This document shows, one piece after another, positions 23,237 to 31,076 of a stretch of DNA of 49,306 bases. The stretch comes from a virus, in IMG/VR virus record IMGVR_UViG_3300028608_000420, positions 1 through 49,306 of that record; one strand, 5' to 3'. The notes beneath the pieces are model-generated. The model ran no database searches. It was not told where the DNA came from and saw nothing but the letters and a program-made list of their open reading frames with translations. The translations under genes and the position numbers were made by a program. Position 1 is the stretch's first letter; each line of letters opens with the position of its first letter.

Positions 23237-24304
23237 ATGAAATTGAGCTCGATTGACTTAGGATTTCTCTACACGAAGGCTATCATCAACGGTAAGCGCA
23301 TCATTACCAAATCTGTAGTAGGAGACGGTAAGAAGCTGGAGTTCAGGGACTTGGATATGACCAGTGATGAAGATAAACTCAAGACTGACTTCATTACGTT
23401 CAGGGATGGCATGCTGGACTACTTCATATCCGACTTGGCTATAGAGCAATCGGACACCATCTACCACTCCTTAAAGGACGACAGGTTCAACTCGGACGCT
23501 ATCAAAATCCTAGTCGGCACCATGTTTGGTCTAGGACTAGGCTATGGTCAGCATCAGACCAACGTAGTGTCTGGATTACCTGCAAGCCACTATGGTAAGT
23601 TTAAGGATCAGATCAAGTCCTTATTTATGGGGCAAGGTCAAGGCTTACACACCTTCAACGTAGGCTGGGAGCGAGTAGCTGGCTTCGATAGGATGCAGGT
23701 AGAGTTCAAGCCACAATCGGCTATGGGTCAGGTACGTACTATGGAAGGGCGCTTCCTACCCCAACCTCACGGTGCTGCTATGAGTCGCATACTGGCTGAG
23801 GATGGCACGATTGCCGATAAGGTACTGGCAGGTAAGACGGTTGCTGTGATAGACCCAGGGTTCGGTACATCCGATGTATACGTCCTGTCTGCTCTATCCC
23901 CAGTTGAGCGACTAACCTTCTCTGTCAACGTGGCTATGAACACAGCCTACACTCTAATATCCAACAAGATACGGGACGCCTTCGGTGTAACGCTCCCCCT
24001 CTACAAAATTGAGGCGGTTGTGCGATCCTGTAAGTTTATCAAGGATGGCGTAGAACATGATATGTCTCAGGTGATTATTTGGGCATTCAGGTCTACTGCG
24101 CAACAGCTAGTAGCTGAAATCCACAACCACTGGAAGAATACTCACGAAATAGACCACATTCTAGTGGCTGGTGGTGGAGGTGCTGCTCTGTACCCTTATA
24201 TCCTCAACGAGTTCAGGAGCATAGAGCTGTTATTAAACAGCCAATGGTCGATCGTGGAAGGGTATAACCGTTGGGGCAAACGGACTTGGAAGGATGTAGT
24301 GTAG
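23237..24304 (+). CDS. parM: ParM-like actin (Alp) filament protein
   Basis: 355 residues with RBS AAGGGAGG. Actin-fold nucleotide motifs: IDLGFLYTKA (phosphate 1, residues 6-15), AVIDPGFGTSDVYVL (phosphate 2, around residue 205) and ILVAGGGGAAL (adenosine motif, around 310), followed by NRWGKR at the end. Length and motifs fit ParM/Alp proteins that push plasmid copies apart; a phage actin (Alp6A) is known. Next to it is a ParR-like adaptor gene, 1 base apart, which supports a segregation pair. Confidence 0.88.
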   Translation: MKLSSIDLGFLYTKAIINGKRIITKSVVGDGKKLEFRDLDMTSDEDKLKTDFITFRDGMLDYFISDLAIEQSDTIYHSLKDDRFNSDAIKILVGTMFGLGLGYGQHQTNVVSGLPASHYGKFKDQIKSLFMGQGQGLHTFNVGWERVAGFDRMQVEFKPQSAMGQVRTMEGRFLPQPHGAAMSRILAEDGTIADKVLAGKTVAVIDPGFGTSDVYVLSALSPVERLTFSVNVAMNTAYTLISNKIRDAFGVTLPLYKIEAVVRSCKFIKDGVEHDMSQVIIWAFRSTAQQLVAEIHNHWKNTHEIDHILVAGGGGAALYPYILNEFRSIELLLNSQWSIVEGYNRWGKRTWKDVV

Positions 24305-24305
24305 T

Positions 24306-24656
24306 ATGGCGAAGCAGCACACGTTCAAGACTACCAAAAAGACCACATGGTTGGATGGTATACTGGATGGTGCGGAAGATAAGAGTGACCTCATTCGTGA
24401 GCTACTCATCGAAGCCCTATCAATGAGAGGGATTGCCGCACCTAGCAGTCAGACAAAGGTAATACAATCGACACACATAAGTCAGACTCACGTAACACAA
24501 TCTTCCCCTACGGTTACGAAGACTGAGACATTTCACGTCACACCAACCCCTCATGGTAACATTGAGTACCTTGAGGAGCCGCAGATCACATCTAAGCCAG
24601 TAGCCGTAGAGGACTTGGACAAGAAGCTATCCGGAATGGATGATAACTTCTCCTAA
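24306..24656 (+). CDS. ParR-like centromere-binding adaptor
   Basis: 116 residues starting 1 base after the actin stop. Residues 10-45 (KTTWLDGILDGAEDKSDLIR then ELLIEALSMRG) look like the ribbon-helix-helix DNA-binding head of ParR. The rest is a low-complexity T/S/Q/H-rich linker and an acidic C terminus (EDLDKKLSGMDDNFS) that could contact the filament end, as ParR C termini do. Call rests on position and RHH-like pattern; confidence is moderate. Confidence 0.65.
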   Translation: MAKQHTFKTTKKTTWLDGILDGAEDKSDLIRELLIEALSMRGIAAPSSQTKVIQSTHISQTHVTQSSPTVTKTETFHVTPTPHGNIEYLEEPQITSKPVAVEDLDKKLSGMDDNFS

Positions 24657-24668
24657 GGAGGTTCTCTT

Positions 24669-24818
24669 ATGGACAATAAGAAAATGGAAGCCCGACCAAT
24701 CAGCAAGAAGACTCTGTATATCGCTTGCGGTATCACTGTCACCGTTGGGATGGGAGCCATCAAGCTAGTAGCCACAGCCATTAACAAGGTTGTGGCTGTT
24801 TTATTGGAGGTGAACTAG
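24669..24818 (+). CDS. 49-residue membrane protein
   Basis: Starts MDNKKMEARPISKKTLYIAC after AAGGAGG. Residues 15-45 form a hydrophobic span (LYIACGITVTVGMGAIKLVA). One of three consecutive tiny membrane proteins between ParR and the ATPase. Function unknown; a membrane partner of the ATPase is possible. Confidence 0.65.
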   Translation: MDNKKMEARPISKKTLYIACGITVTVGMGAIKLVATAINKVVAVLLEVN

Positions 24819-24819
24819 G

Positions 24820-24960
24820 ATGCACATAGTTCACATTGTCAAGACTGTAGCGAAATATGCTCTCATCCTAGGTCTGATCAATTACGTAGGAGGAGACTAC
24901 GTAGTAGGAATGCTTAAGGAGCTTGGGTATCACATAGGGGGAATGGTGGGTCATGGTTAA
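24820..24960 (+). CDS. 46-residue membrane-associated protein
   Basis: Starts MHIVHIVKTVAKYALILGLI, with GGAGGTGAACTAGG upstream inside the previous gene. A single hydrophobic region covers residues 9-30, then GMLKELGYHIGGMVGHG. Its end overlaps the next start by 8 bases. Not recognised. Confidence 0.6.
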   Translation: MHIVHIVKTVAKYALILGLINYVGGDYVVGMLKELGYHIGGMVGHG

Positions 24961-25234
24961 GTCCAACAGCACCACACGAACCCTACTATATACTGCCTTA
25001 TATGTTGGAATGTGCATCGCTGCCCCTGACCTGCCACTAGGAGCTTTAAAGCTAGTGGCGTCGTCCGTAGGGCAGTTTGTGTTTGGAGTAACAAAAGGTA
25101 CTGCTGGAAGCGTCATGCAGGAGCTACCTAATAAAGCCTTAGAAGATGTTAAGGACACTCCTAGAGCCCTCTTAGAATTACCTAAGAAGCTATGGGAAAA
25201 CCTTAACCCCTTCGATGGCAAGTTCAACGAATAG
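24953..25234 (+). CDS. Small membrane-associated protein
   Basis: 93 residues. The N-terminal half is hydrophobic (LLYTALYVGMCIAAPDLPLG, then ALKLVASSVGQFVFGVTKG), the C-terminal half amphipathic (LEDVKDTPRALLELPKKLWE). RBS GGGGGAATGG. Not recognised. It ends 10 bases before the ATPase start. Confidence 0.65.
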   Translation: MVKSNSTTRTLLYTALYVGMCIAAPDLPLGALKLVASSVGQFVFGVTKGTAGSVMQELPNKALEDVKDTPRALLELPKKLWENLNPFDGKFNE

Positions 25235-25244
25235 GAGGTGTGAT

Positions 25245-27953
25245 ATGCAGGTCAATATCATCCATCCGCTGACAAAGCAGAAGATACAAGTGTTCGCCAA
25301 GGAGGAAATTGCCTATACGATCCTAGAAATTGCCCCATCTAAGATGACGTCCAACAGTAACGTTCGGTGGCTAGTGTCGGAGTTTGCTAGACTCTTCACT
25401 CCCCTACACAAACGTATTAATCTCACGGGTGGCATGATTGTCTATACACCCGAGGTAAATGTGTGGTGGGAAGTCTTCCTGCATAAGGGGCAGATAAAGT
25501 TCTACCTCATTGTGCCAGACAAGGACGACATTAAGCACTCCCTGATAAGACAAGTCATGAAGACATGGAAACAGGCTAACGTCAAAGAGGTGAACGACTA
25601 TATACCTGGGTTCACCCCAGACAACACATCAATATCTAAGCTCACCCTCAAACACCATACTGTGTTGTCCCTAGACACCCAGAATCCCCACTACTCCCCA
25701 CTGGAAGCACTACTCAATGCCAAACACTACATTAAAGAGGATGATATTGCCCTATTACAGATTGGCATGCGTCCTATGGGGTCTGGATGGAACGACACCG
25801 CCGCTGATCTCTATGACAAGATTAAAAAGGATGGTAAAGTCCCTAGAAAGAAAGGCAAGCGCATAAGCAAGGGCGATGTCATCCATCAGATCATGTATGC
25901 TATAGGAGTCGTAGCTGAGGAAGTGATGAACCTCCTAGGGGACTTCCTAATACCAGGATGGGAAAGCGACAAGGGTATGTCTGAAGCCATTAAGGGTAGG
26001 AATGGTGAGCTAGATGCCACCTGCACCAGACATAAGACACGCTCTGATGCTTTCAGTACTGAGATACGTGTTGTTGCACGGTCTGAGGATTCTGACCGAC
26101 GCAGGTCTATTATACGAGCCATAGTGTCAGGCTTCGATCCCTTAGAAGGGGATAACAAACTGGAGGAACAGTCAGTATTGCCTAAGAAGTTGGCGGCAGA
26201 GATACAGAAGGTCACGGAGCGTAGAATGACTCTAAAAATCAATGGTGATATACTGTGTGCCCTTGAGCTGGCTAAGATAATAAACGTACCAGATCAGAAG
26301 GCTCAGATAGAGCATTACAATGAGTTGAGCTTAGTATCTCACAGAGGGGAAGCCGATGTACCTAAGGAAATATTCATTGATGATGGCGGAGTACCCTTCG
26401 CCACCTACGAGGACAATGACGGAGCCCATAAGGTCATCTATTTCAATGCCACCAATAAGAACCTATTCTGCATGCCAAGGGTCATCATAGGGGAACCTGG
26501 AACTGGTAAGACCACCCTATGTGTTGGAGACACCATTGAGTCCTTCCTAAGAGGTTACGGAGGTGTAGTAGTTGATGCTGCTGACGGAAAGCTAGCCAGC
26601 AGAATACTATCCCTCGTCCCTCCTGAGCTTAAACACAAGGTCAAAATCATAGACTTTACTAATACAGAGTACCCCATTGGCTTGGGCTGGAACGAGATAT
26701 TCACAAGAGTAAAGAACACCGATGTCATAGAAGACCTCATTGTGGAGGAGATATTCGCCTTCATATATTTAGTTACCAAAACTGAGCTGAATATGAGGTC
26801 GAAACAGTGGGTAGAGAATGCTATTAAAGCCACCTTCACCACACCGGACGCTACTCTACAGGACGTTGAGAGCATGCTGAACAACGCTGAGTATAGAGCT
26901 AGAATTATCCCTACTATTGCTGATCCTGAGCTACGTTCGGACTGGATGTACTACCATGAGAAGCTCAAGCCCGAGGAGCGTAAGACTATATATGACGAAG
27001 CGTGGAGACGGCTTGCCCCTGTTATGCGTAAGAAAGCGCTTAAGAATTTCATACTCCAGAAACCCAAAAAGGACAGTAACGGTGACTATCTTTTCGATAT
27101 ACGGAAGTGGATGGACGAAGGCTGTCTTGTACTCGTCAAAGCCAACGAGACGCTAGGAGAAACCCTACAGACTGCCTTAGTCTCCTTCCTAATCTCCAAG
27201 CTGAATCTGGCTATGGTTAGCCGTGAGGATATATCCGATGAGGATGATAGGCACCCTTGCTTCCTACGCCTTGATGAGCCTGATCACTATATCAAAGGCA
27301 GTGAACGCTGGAGGAATATGCTCACCCGTTTCAGGAAGTACAGATGCGGACTCAACCTATACTTCCATGGATGGCAGCAACTTAAAGAAGCTGATAAGGA
27401 TTTACCCAAAATCATACGCAAGGCTGGCCCACACTACATCGTGTTCCAGACCGATGAGGATAATCTACTAGACCTTAAGCCAGTTATAGAGCCGGAGTTT
27501 AAGGTGCATGAAGTAGCTAAGGGCATGCCTCAATACCATGCTGTTATCAGGCTTAAGATGTACAACGATAAGGGCGATGTGGTACCTGCATTTATGGCAA
27601 AGGCTCTGGATATGCCTGAGAAGCGGTTCACTAAGTATGATAACAGTGACTTGTTTGACTGGTCTGCTAAGGAACTAGGTCGTCCTAGGGATGAGGTTAT
27701 GGCTGAGATATTCTCTATGAGGAATGGAGTGGAGTTCGATGCCTTAGACGTAGAGGACACTACTACCGATGGTGATGGCGACCTAAATGAGAATCCAGTA
27801 GATGACGTAGAGGATGAGGAAGAGAAGCGCCGCCATGCTATCAAGGTTATCCAACATGAGGTTGCTAAGTTCATTGAAGCCCAGATAGCCAGAGGTGAAG
27901 ATCCTGATGAAGACCTTATAAGAGAGATGGATGACCTACTGGAGGAGGGCTGA
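25245..27953 (+). CDS. VirD4/FtsK/HerA-type DNA translocase ATPase
   Basis: 902 residues from the ATG at 25245 (TAGGAGGTGTGAT upstream; an earlier in-frame start lacks an RBS and overlaps the preceding gene). The N-terminal 400 residues are unrecognised, without obvious membrane spans. Walker A is IIGEPGTGKTTL near residue 416 and Walker B is FLRLDEP near 675. The layout (large N-terminal region, then ATPase, then acidic tail DVEDEEEKRR) recalls conjugative coupling or type IV secretion ATPases of Bacillota plasmids. It could pump DNA or protein at the membrane. It is coupled to a replication-relaxation-like gene. Confidence 0.75.
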   Translation: MQVNIIHPLTKQKIQVFAKEEIAYTILEIAPSKMTSNSNVRWLVSEFARLFTPLHKRINLTGGMIVYTPEVNVWWEVFLHKGQIKFYLIVPDKDDIKHSLIRQVMKTWKQANVKEVNDYIPGFTPDNTSISKLTLKHHTVLSLDTQNPHYSPLEALLNAKHYIKEDDIALLQIGMRPMGSGWNDTAADLYDKIKKDGKVPRKKGKRISKGDVIHQIMYAIGVVAEEVMNLLGDFLIPGWESDKGMSEAIKGRNGELDATCTRHKTRSDAFSTEIRVVARSEDSDRRRSIIRAIVSGFDPLEGDNKLEEQSVLPKKLAAEIQKVTERRMTLKINGDILCALELAKIINVPDQKAQIEHYNELSLVSHRGEADVPKEIFIDDGGVPFATYEDNDGAHKVIYFNATNKNLFCMPRVIIGEPGTGKTTLCVGDTIESFLRGYGGVVVDAADGKLASRILSLVPPELKHKVKIIDFTNTEYPIGLGWNEIFTRVKNTDVIEDLIVEEIFAFIYLVTKTELNMRSKQWVENAIKATFTTPDATLQDVESMLNNAEYRARIIPTIADPELRSDWMYYHEKLKPEERKTIYDEAWRRLAPVMRKKALKNFILQKPKKDSNGDYLFDIRKWMDEGCLVLVKANETLGETLQTALVSFLISKLNLAMVSREDISDEDDRHPCFLRLDEPDHYIKGSERWRNMLTRFRKYRCGLNLYFHGWQQLKEADKDLPKIIRKAGPHYIVFQTDEDNLLDLKPVIEPEFKVHEVAKGMPQYHAVIRLKMYNDKGDVVPAFMAKALDMPEKRFTKYDNSDLFDWSAKELGRPRDEVMAEIFSMRNGVEFDALDVEDTTTDGDGDLNENPVDDVEDEEEKRRHAIKVIQHEVAKFIEAQIARGEDPDEDLIREMDDLLEEG

Positions 27954-27954
27954 T

Positions 27955-28764
27955 ATGAGCCGTTACAACCGCCCCGAAGTGAAGCAGATTACTAAGCAAT
28001 GGGTAAAGGAGAACTGCAAGAATATCACAGAGAGGGACATGGGTCTGTTGCGTATACTGGCTGGCAACAAACGCAGGTTACTACGTAGGGATCAAATAGA
28101 ACTCCTCTATCCAGAGTTTGCTAGCACCGACAGGCTCAACAAGCGTATTAAGACCCTGTTCCAGATGCATGTCATAGACAAGGTCTACCCTCCGGTTGGC
28201 ATAGGAGAGGGCACAAGCAAGCAACACATATGCTTGGACAGGGCTGGTATCATCCTCCTTGAGCTGGACAAATATAACAAGCCTATCGGAGCTGACCGAT
28301 CCCTACCCCTTGGCTGGGAACATAAGGTGATGCTGAACGACTACGAGTGCTCTATGATTCAGATAATGAGAGACTTAGGAGGTGAAATACTACTATACGA
28401 AGTAGAGGAGCCACACCTTTATGGGGACAACAGGATCATCCCAGACATTATGTGTCTATTCAAGTGCAATGGAAAAGGATACGTATTTTTCATTGAGGTG
28501 GACATGGGCACAGAAGACATCCCCTACATCAAGTCGAAGCTGGAAGCCTATAAAGATTATTACATGTCCCAGCAATGGGTTAGTAAGCCCTGGGCTAAGA
28601 TGTTCAAGACACGTACCTTCCCCAGGGTACTGTTCCTAACCGAAAATGGCAGAGACAAGAGAGTCAGTACCCTAGAAGAATATACAAAGGACTCCAGCAT
28701 CAGGTTCATGTATGAGACTCATAATGGCTTTAGAAAACTCATGGAGGAAATTATAAAAGGCTAA
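27955..28764 (+). CDS. Replication-relaxation family protein (winged helix plus nuclease-like domain)
   Basis: 269 residues from the ATG at 27955 (GGAGGAGGGCTGAT upstream). The N terminus (ITERDMGLLRILAGNKRRLL then RRDQIELLYPEF) looks like the winged helix of Bacillota plasmid Replic_Relax proteins. The middle has PDIMCLFKCNGKGYVFFIEVD, a PD-(D/E)xK-like layout with D and E at suitable spacing but no clear lysine. Such proteins often occur next to VirD4/FtsK-like ATPases on plasmids; a relaxase or accessory role is possible. The stop lies in a palindromic terminator. Confidence 0.7.
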   Translation: MSRYNRPEVKQITKQWVKENCKNITERDMGLLRILAGNKRRLLRRDQIELLYPEFASTDRLNKRIKTLFQMHVIDKVYPPVGIGEGTSKQHICLDRAGIILLELDKYNKPIGADRSLPLGWEHKVMLNDYECSMIQIMRDLGGEILLYEVEEPHLYGDNRIIPDIMCLFKCNGKGYVFFIEVDMGTEDIPYIKSKLEAYKDYYMSQQWVSKPWAKMFKTRTFPRVLFLTENGRDKRVSTLEEYTKDSSIRFMYETHNGFRKLMEEIIKG

Positions 28765-28780
28765 CCAATTGGTTAGCCTT
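28757..28780. terminator. Palindromic bidirectional terminator at convergent gene ends
   Basis: A perfect palindrome AAGGCTAACC-AATT-GGTTAGCCTT. The plus-strand stop (28762-28764) and the minus-strand stop (28773-28775) both lie inside it. It terminates both converging transcripts. Confidence 0.85.
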
Positions 28781-29186
28781 GTTTCATGATGTCTACCATA
28801 GTAGTATCCACGTATAATCCCACTCCGGTATGGTTGTTCTCCTGCCTAAGAACTGTCTTAAGCTCCACTACTCTTTCTAGCTTCCATACGTTGATGCGCT
28901 CCTCAGACACCAAGCTAGGGTTATATCCACCAGTCTCTATCTCGATGTGGTACCCGTGGTCATTGAGGAACTTCCTAAGGAACTCAATGCGTTCCCCACG
29001 GTCGGAAAGGGTTTCCAACCTCCGAGAGAGGTCGTCCACGGAAATTCCTAGAGACTCGACAATGGTCTTGATAGCTTCCTCCCTGACTCGACAGACTTCC
29101 GTTCCCGCCGCTTCGATGAAGGCTTGCATGGGGTTAGTCAGGGCTACTAACTCACGATCCCCTAATCTGGTTCTGAATGTCTTCAC
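28773..29186 (-). CDS. Hypothetical protein
   Basis: 137 residues from a GTG at 29186 that shares a base with the preceding stop (TAGTG) and has GGGGAGGA at a normal distance; an ATG two codons earlier is too close to the RBS. Helical and charged (VCRVREEAIKTIVESLGISV, then SRRLETLSDRGERIEFLRKF). Not recognised. Confidence 0.65.
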   Translation of the reverse strand: MKTFRTRLGDRELVALTNPMQAFIEAAGTEVCRVREEAIKTIVESLGISVDDLSRRLETLSDRGERIEFLRKFLNDHGYHIEIETGGYNPSLVSEERINVWKLERVVELKTVLRQENNHTGVGLYVDTTMVDIMKQG

Positions 29187-29521
29187 TACCATTCCTCCCC
29201 AGTAATGAAGGTTTTAAGCTCTGGGTACTTCTTGCTCTTCTTGATGTAGGGATGACAAGAAGACATTAGTAAGTCATACCTGTGCTCATCCAATACATTA
29301 GATAGGACAAAGTTCTCCAGTAGGTTGCAGATAGACTGTACTATCTCCTCCATTATCACCAAGTCCTTGTAGTTGAGCTGTAGCCCATTCTTGTAGTACT
29401 CAGACTCAGGATACATGCGGATAATAACGAGTTGGTCATTACCCTTCCTCATTAGGATTTCCCAACCGTCCTTACCTGAGTCCCAGGTAAAGGTAATCTC
29501 CTTATGTGCAACACCTGCCAT
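29186..29521 (-). CDS. Hypothetical protein
   Basis: 111 residues with GGAGGTG upstream. The first half suggests beta strands (EITFTWDSGKDGWEILMRK then NDQLVIIRMYPE), the second helices (YKDLVIMEEIVQSICNLLEN). Not recognised. Its stop is coupled to the next gene (TAGTG). Confidence 0.65.
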   Translation of the reverse strand: MAGVAHKEITFTWDSGKDGWEILMRKGNDQLVIIRMYPESEYYKNGLQLNYKDLVIMEEIVQSICNLLENFVLSNVLDEHRYDLLMSSCHPYIKKSKKYPELKTFITGEEW

Positions 29522-29532
29522 TACAACACCTC

Positions 29533-30450
29533 CTATAGGAATAGGGTCTTACCGCAATGGTGGCATGGTCGCTCAGTCTCCGTATCCGTTAGGTAGAACT
29601 TACCGTCTTCCTCACCTTTCTTATACAGAACTGGACGCATGCCTAGAGGATGATCAGCAGACCCTACAGACTGGTGCCTTACTCTTGGGCTCTCATCCCA
29701 CTCTACCACTTCTATGGTAAGACGCTTCACCTTAATAAAATCGGAGAGGTCAGAAAGAAACTCCTGCTGGTATTTATTTCTTATCCTCCAAGTCCGATCG
29801 GGTACAGAGGGCTCATAGAAGTGCTTGAAGGACTCTAGGGACTTAGGTGATAAGGCTTCCCACTTCGTAACCTCTGATTTATATAGAAGGTCATGTATGG
29901 GCAAGAACATCACAATAACGTGTCCTACGTAGTTCTTCATCATCTCTACCATCTCAAATACATCTAGCTTACCTACAAGATGAGGGTACCAGGGTATCTC
30001 CAAGGTCTGGAAGATTTTCTTAGACTTTGCCATATGCATCATTTCGATCAGGGCAGAAGGGTCGGAAGCTTCTGGAGCTAGGCGATTCCTTATAAAAGGG
30101 TCTAGAAACTCCATAGAGACTTGGATGGAGGATCGTGGAACCTTTGATATCTCTGTGACCAGATCACTAGGAATGACCTTATTTGTACACACATTCACCG
30201 GAATCTTATACTCCAGGCATAGCTCTATCTTATCCCTACAATACTCCACAGGTTCAGAGAACATCACTGGCGTTAAGGTGTCAAGACCACTTAAGATCAA
30301 GTGTAACTCGTCAAAGGACAGCTTATCGGCGTTCCACACATAGGGAACGCCGTTCATGGATAACACCTGTATATCATGGCAGGTACAGAACTCTTTGTGT
30401 ATTGGTTTACGTAGCTTGATAGCCTTTCTAACCACCGGAACTCTTAACAT
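29533..30450 (-). CDS. Radical-SAM-like barrel protein lacking the cluster-binding motif
   Basis: 305 residues with GGAGGTAAGG upstream. The run of strands and loops matches a radical SAM barrel: VMFSEPVEYCRDKIELCLEY, VNVCTNKVI, SSIQVSMEFLDPFIRNRLAP, IFQTLEIPWYPHLVGKLDVF and VIVMFLPI. However the [4Fe-4S] cysteine motif CxxxCxxC is absent; only CTC occurs near residue 22. A CHHC motif at the very C terminus could bind zinc. It may be a non-catalytic relative or an enzyme of a different chemistry. The fold call is by pattern only. Confidence 0.5.
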   Translation of the reverse strand: MLRVPVVRKAIKLRKPIHKEFCTCHDIQVLSMNGVPYVWNADKLSFDELHLILSGLDTLTPVMFSEPVEYCRDKIELCLEYKIPVNVCTNKVIPSDLVTEISKVPRSSIQVSMEFLDPFIRNRLAPEASDPSALIEMMHMAKSKKIFQTLEIPWYPHLVGKLDVFEMVEMMKNYVGHVIVMFLPIHDLLYKSEVTKWEALSPKSLESFKHFYEPSVPDRTWRIRNKYQQEFLSDLSDFIKVKRLTIEVVEWDESPRVRHQSVGSADHPLGMRPVLYKKGEEDGKFYLTDTETERPCHHCGKTLFL

Positions 30451-30472
30451 GGTTAATCCTTACCTCCTTGTG

Positions 30473-30509
30473 TATAAAAAGGGACGACACTTTTCAGTAT
30501 CGCCCTTTT
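30473..30509 (-). terminator. Rho-independent terminator
   Basis: Minus-strand hairpin AAAAGGGCGATAC / GTGTCGTCCCTTTTT with a TGAAAA loop. It follows the stop of the gene at 30521. Confidence 0.75.
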
Positions 30510-30520
30510 AAGTGACCATA

Positions 30521-30988
30521 TTATTCGTATGATTTCTTCAGCACCATGATAAGACGCATACGAGTGATGCTCTCATTACCATAGTCCTTCCACTCAACGC
30601 TACGCTGGGATGCTAATGCTTTCAGCTCAGGCAACGTCATAGCCTTAAAGTCTGGTGCTCCAGCAGGGTTACTGCCACCAGCCTTAGGGGTGGATGATGT
30701 CTTATTGGCTTCGGGCTTAGCCGATTGCTGGGTTTTGTTAGCCGCTGGCTTATTGTCAGCAGGCTTTTTAGCCTGGCTAGAAGGCTTGTTGGCTGTAGTG
30801 GCTGGTGTAGCTGCCGTTTCCGTTTTAGGCTTGACCTTAGGTGGCGCTATGAATGCTCCCTCTGCTTTCTGCTTACATTGCGCCTTTACGTCACATTGCT
30901 TGCACTCAGGAACAGTATCGTCATGGGCGATACCAAAACATGAACTGGCTTTAAGAGCTTCCAGTAACTTCGATTCTACGTTAATCAT
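30521..30988 (-). CDS. LEM/SAP-like C-terminal domain protein with Cys-rich N terminus
   Basis: 155 residues. The N terminus has CFGIAHDDTVPECKQCDVKA then QCKQ, a four-cysteine candidate metal site. Residues 50-110 are a low-complexity K/P/A/T/N linker. The last 45 residues (MTLPELKALASQRSVEWKDY then GNESITRMRLIMVLKKSYE) are a small helical domain like LEM/HeH or SAP modules, and the same pattern occurs twice in the protein at 32550. It is preceded by a promoter-like element. Probably a DNA- or nucleoprotein-binding accessory protein. Confidence 0.65.
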   Translation of the reverse strand: MINVESKLLEALKASSCFGIAHDDTVPECKQCDVKAQCKQKAEGAFIAPPKVKPKTETAATPATTANKPSSQAKKPADNKPAANKTQQSAKPEANKTSSTPKAGGSNPAGAPDFKAMTLPELKALASQRSVEWKDYGNESITRMRLIMVLKKSYE

Positions 30989-31029
30989 GTACCCACATTC
31001 CCCTCTCTTTTCGTTGAGCTGTACTGATT

Positions 31030-31062
31030 AAACAAATCGAGAGAACACAACTGTTCTCCCGA
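31030..31062 (-). promoter_or_regulatory. Middle-promoter-like element overlapping a terminator
   Basis: Minus strand GGGAGA, 18 bases, TTTGTTT; with A and TT at the extra positions of the SPO1 consensus. The stem CGGGAGAACAG / TGTTCTCTCG lies after the sigma-factor stop and is followed by ATTTGTTTAATC, so it may also terminate that transcript. It is placed to start transcription of the gene at 30521. Confidence 0.55.
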
Positions 31063-31076
31063 CTGTCCGTGTATGA

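Noticed and set aside
28786-29205. Plus-strand open frame of 139 codons opposite the gene at 28773
   Set aside because: It has no RBS and mirrors the minus-strand gene, which has an RBS, coupling to its neighbour and a stop in the terminator.
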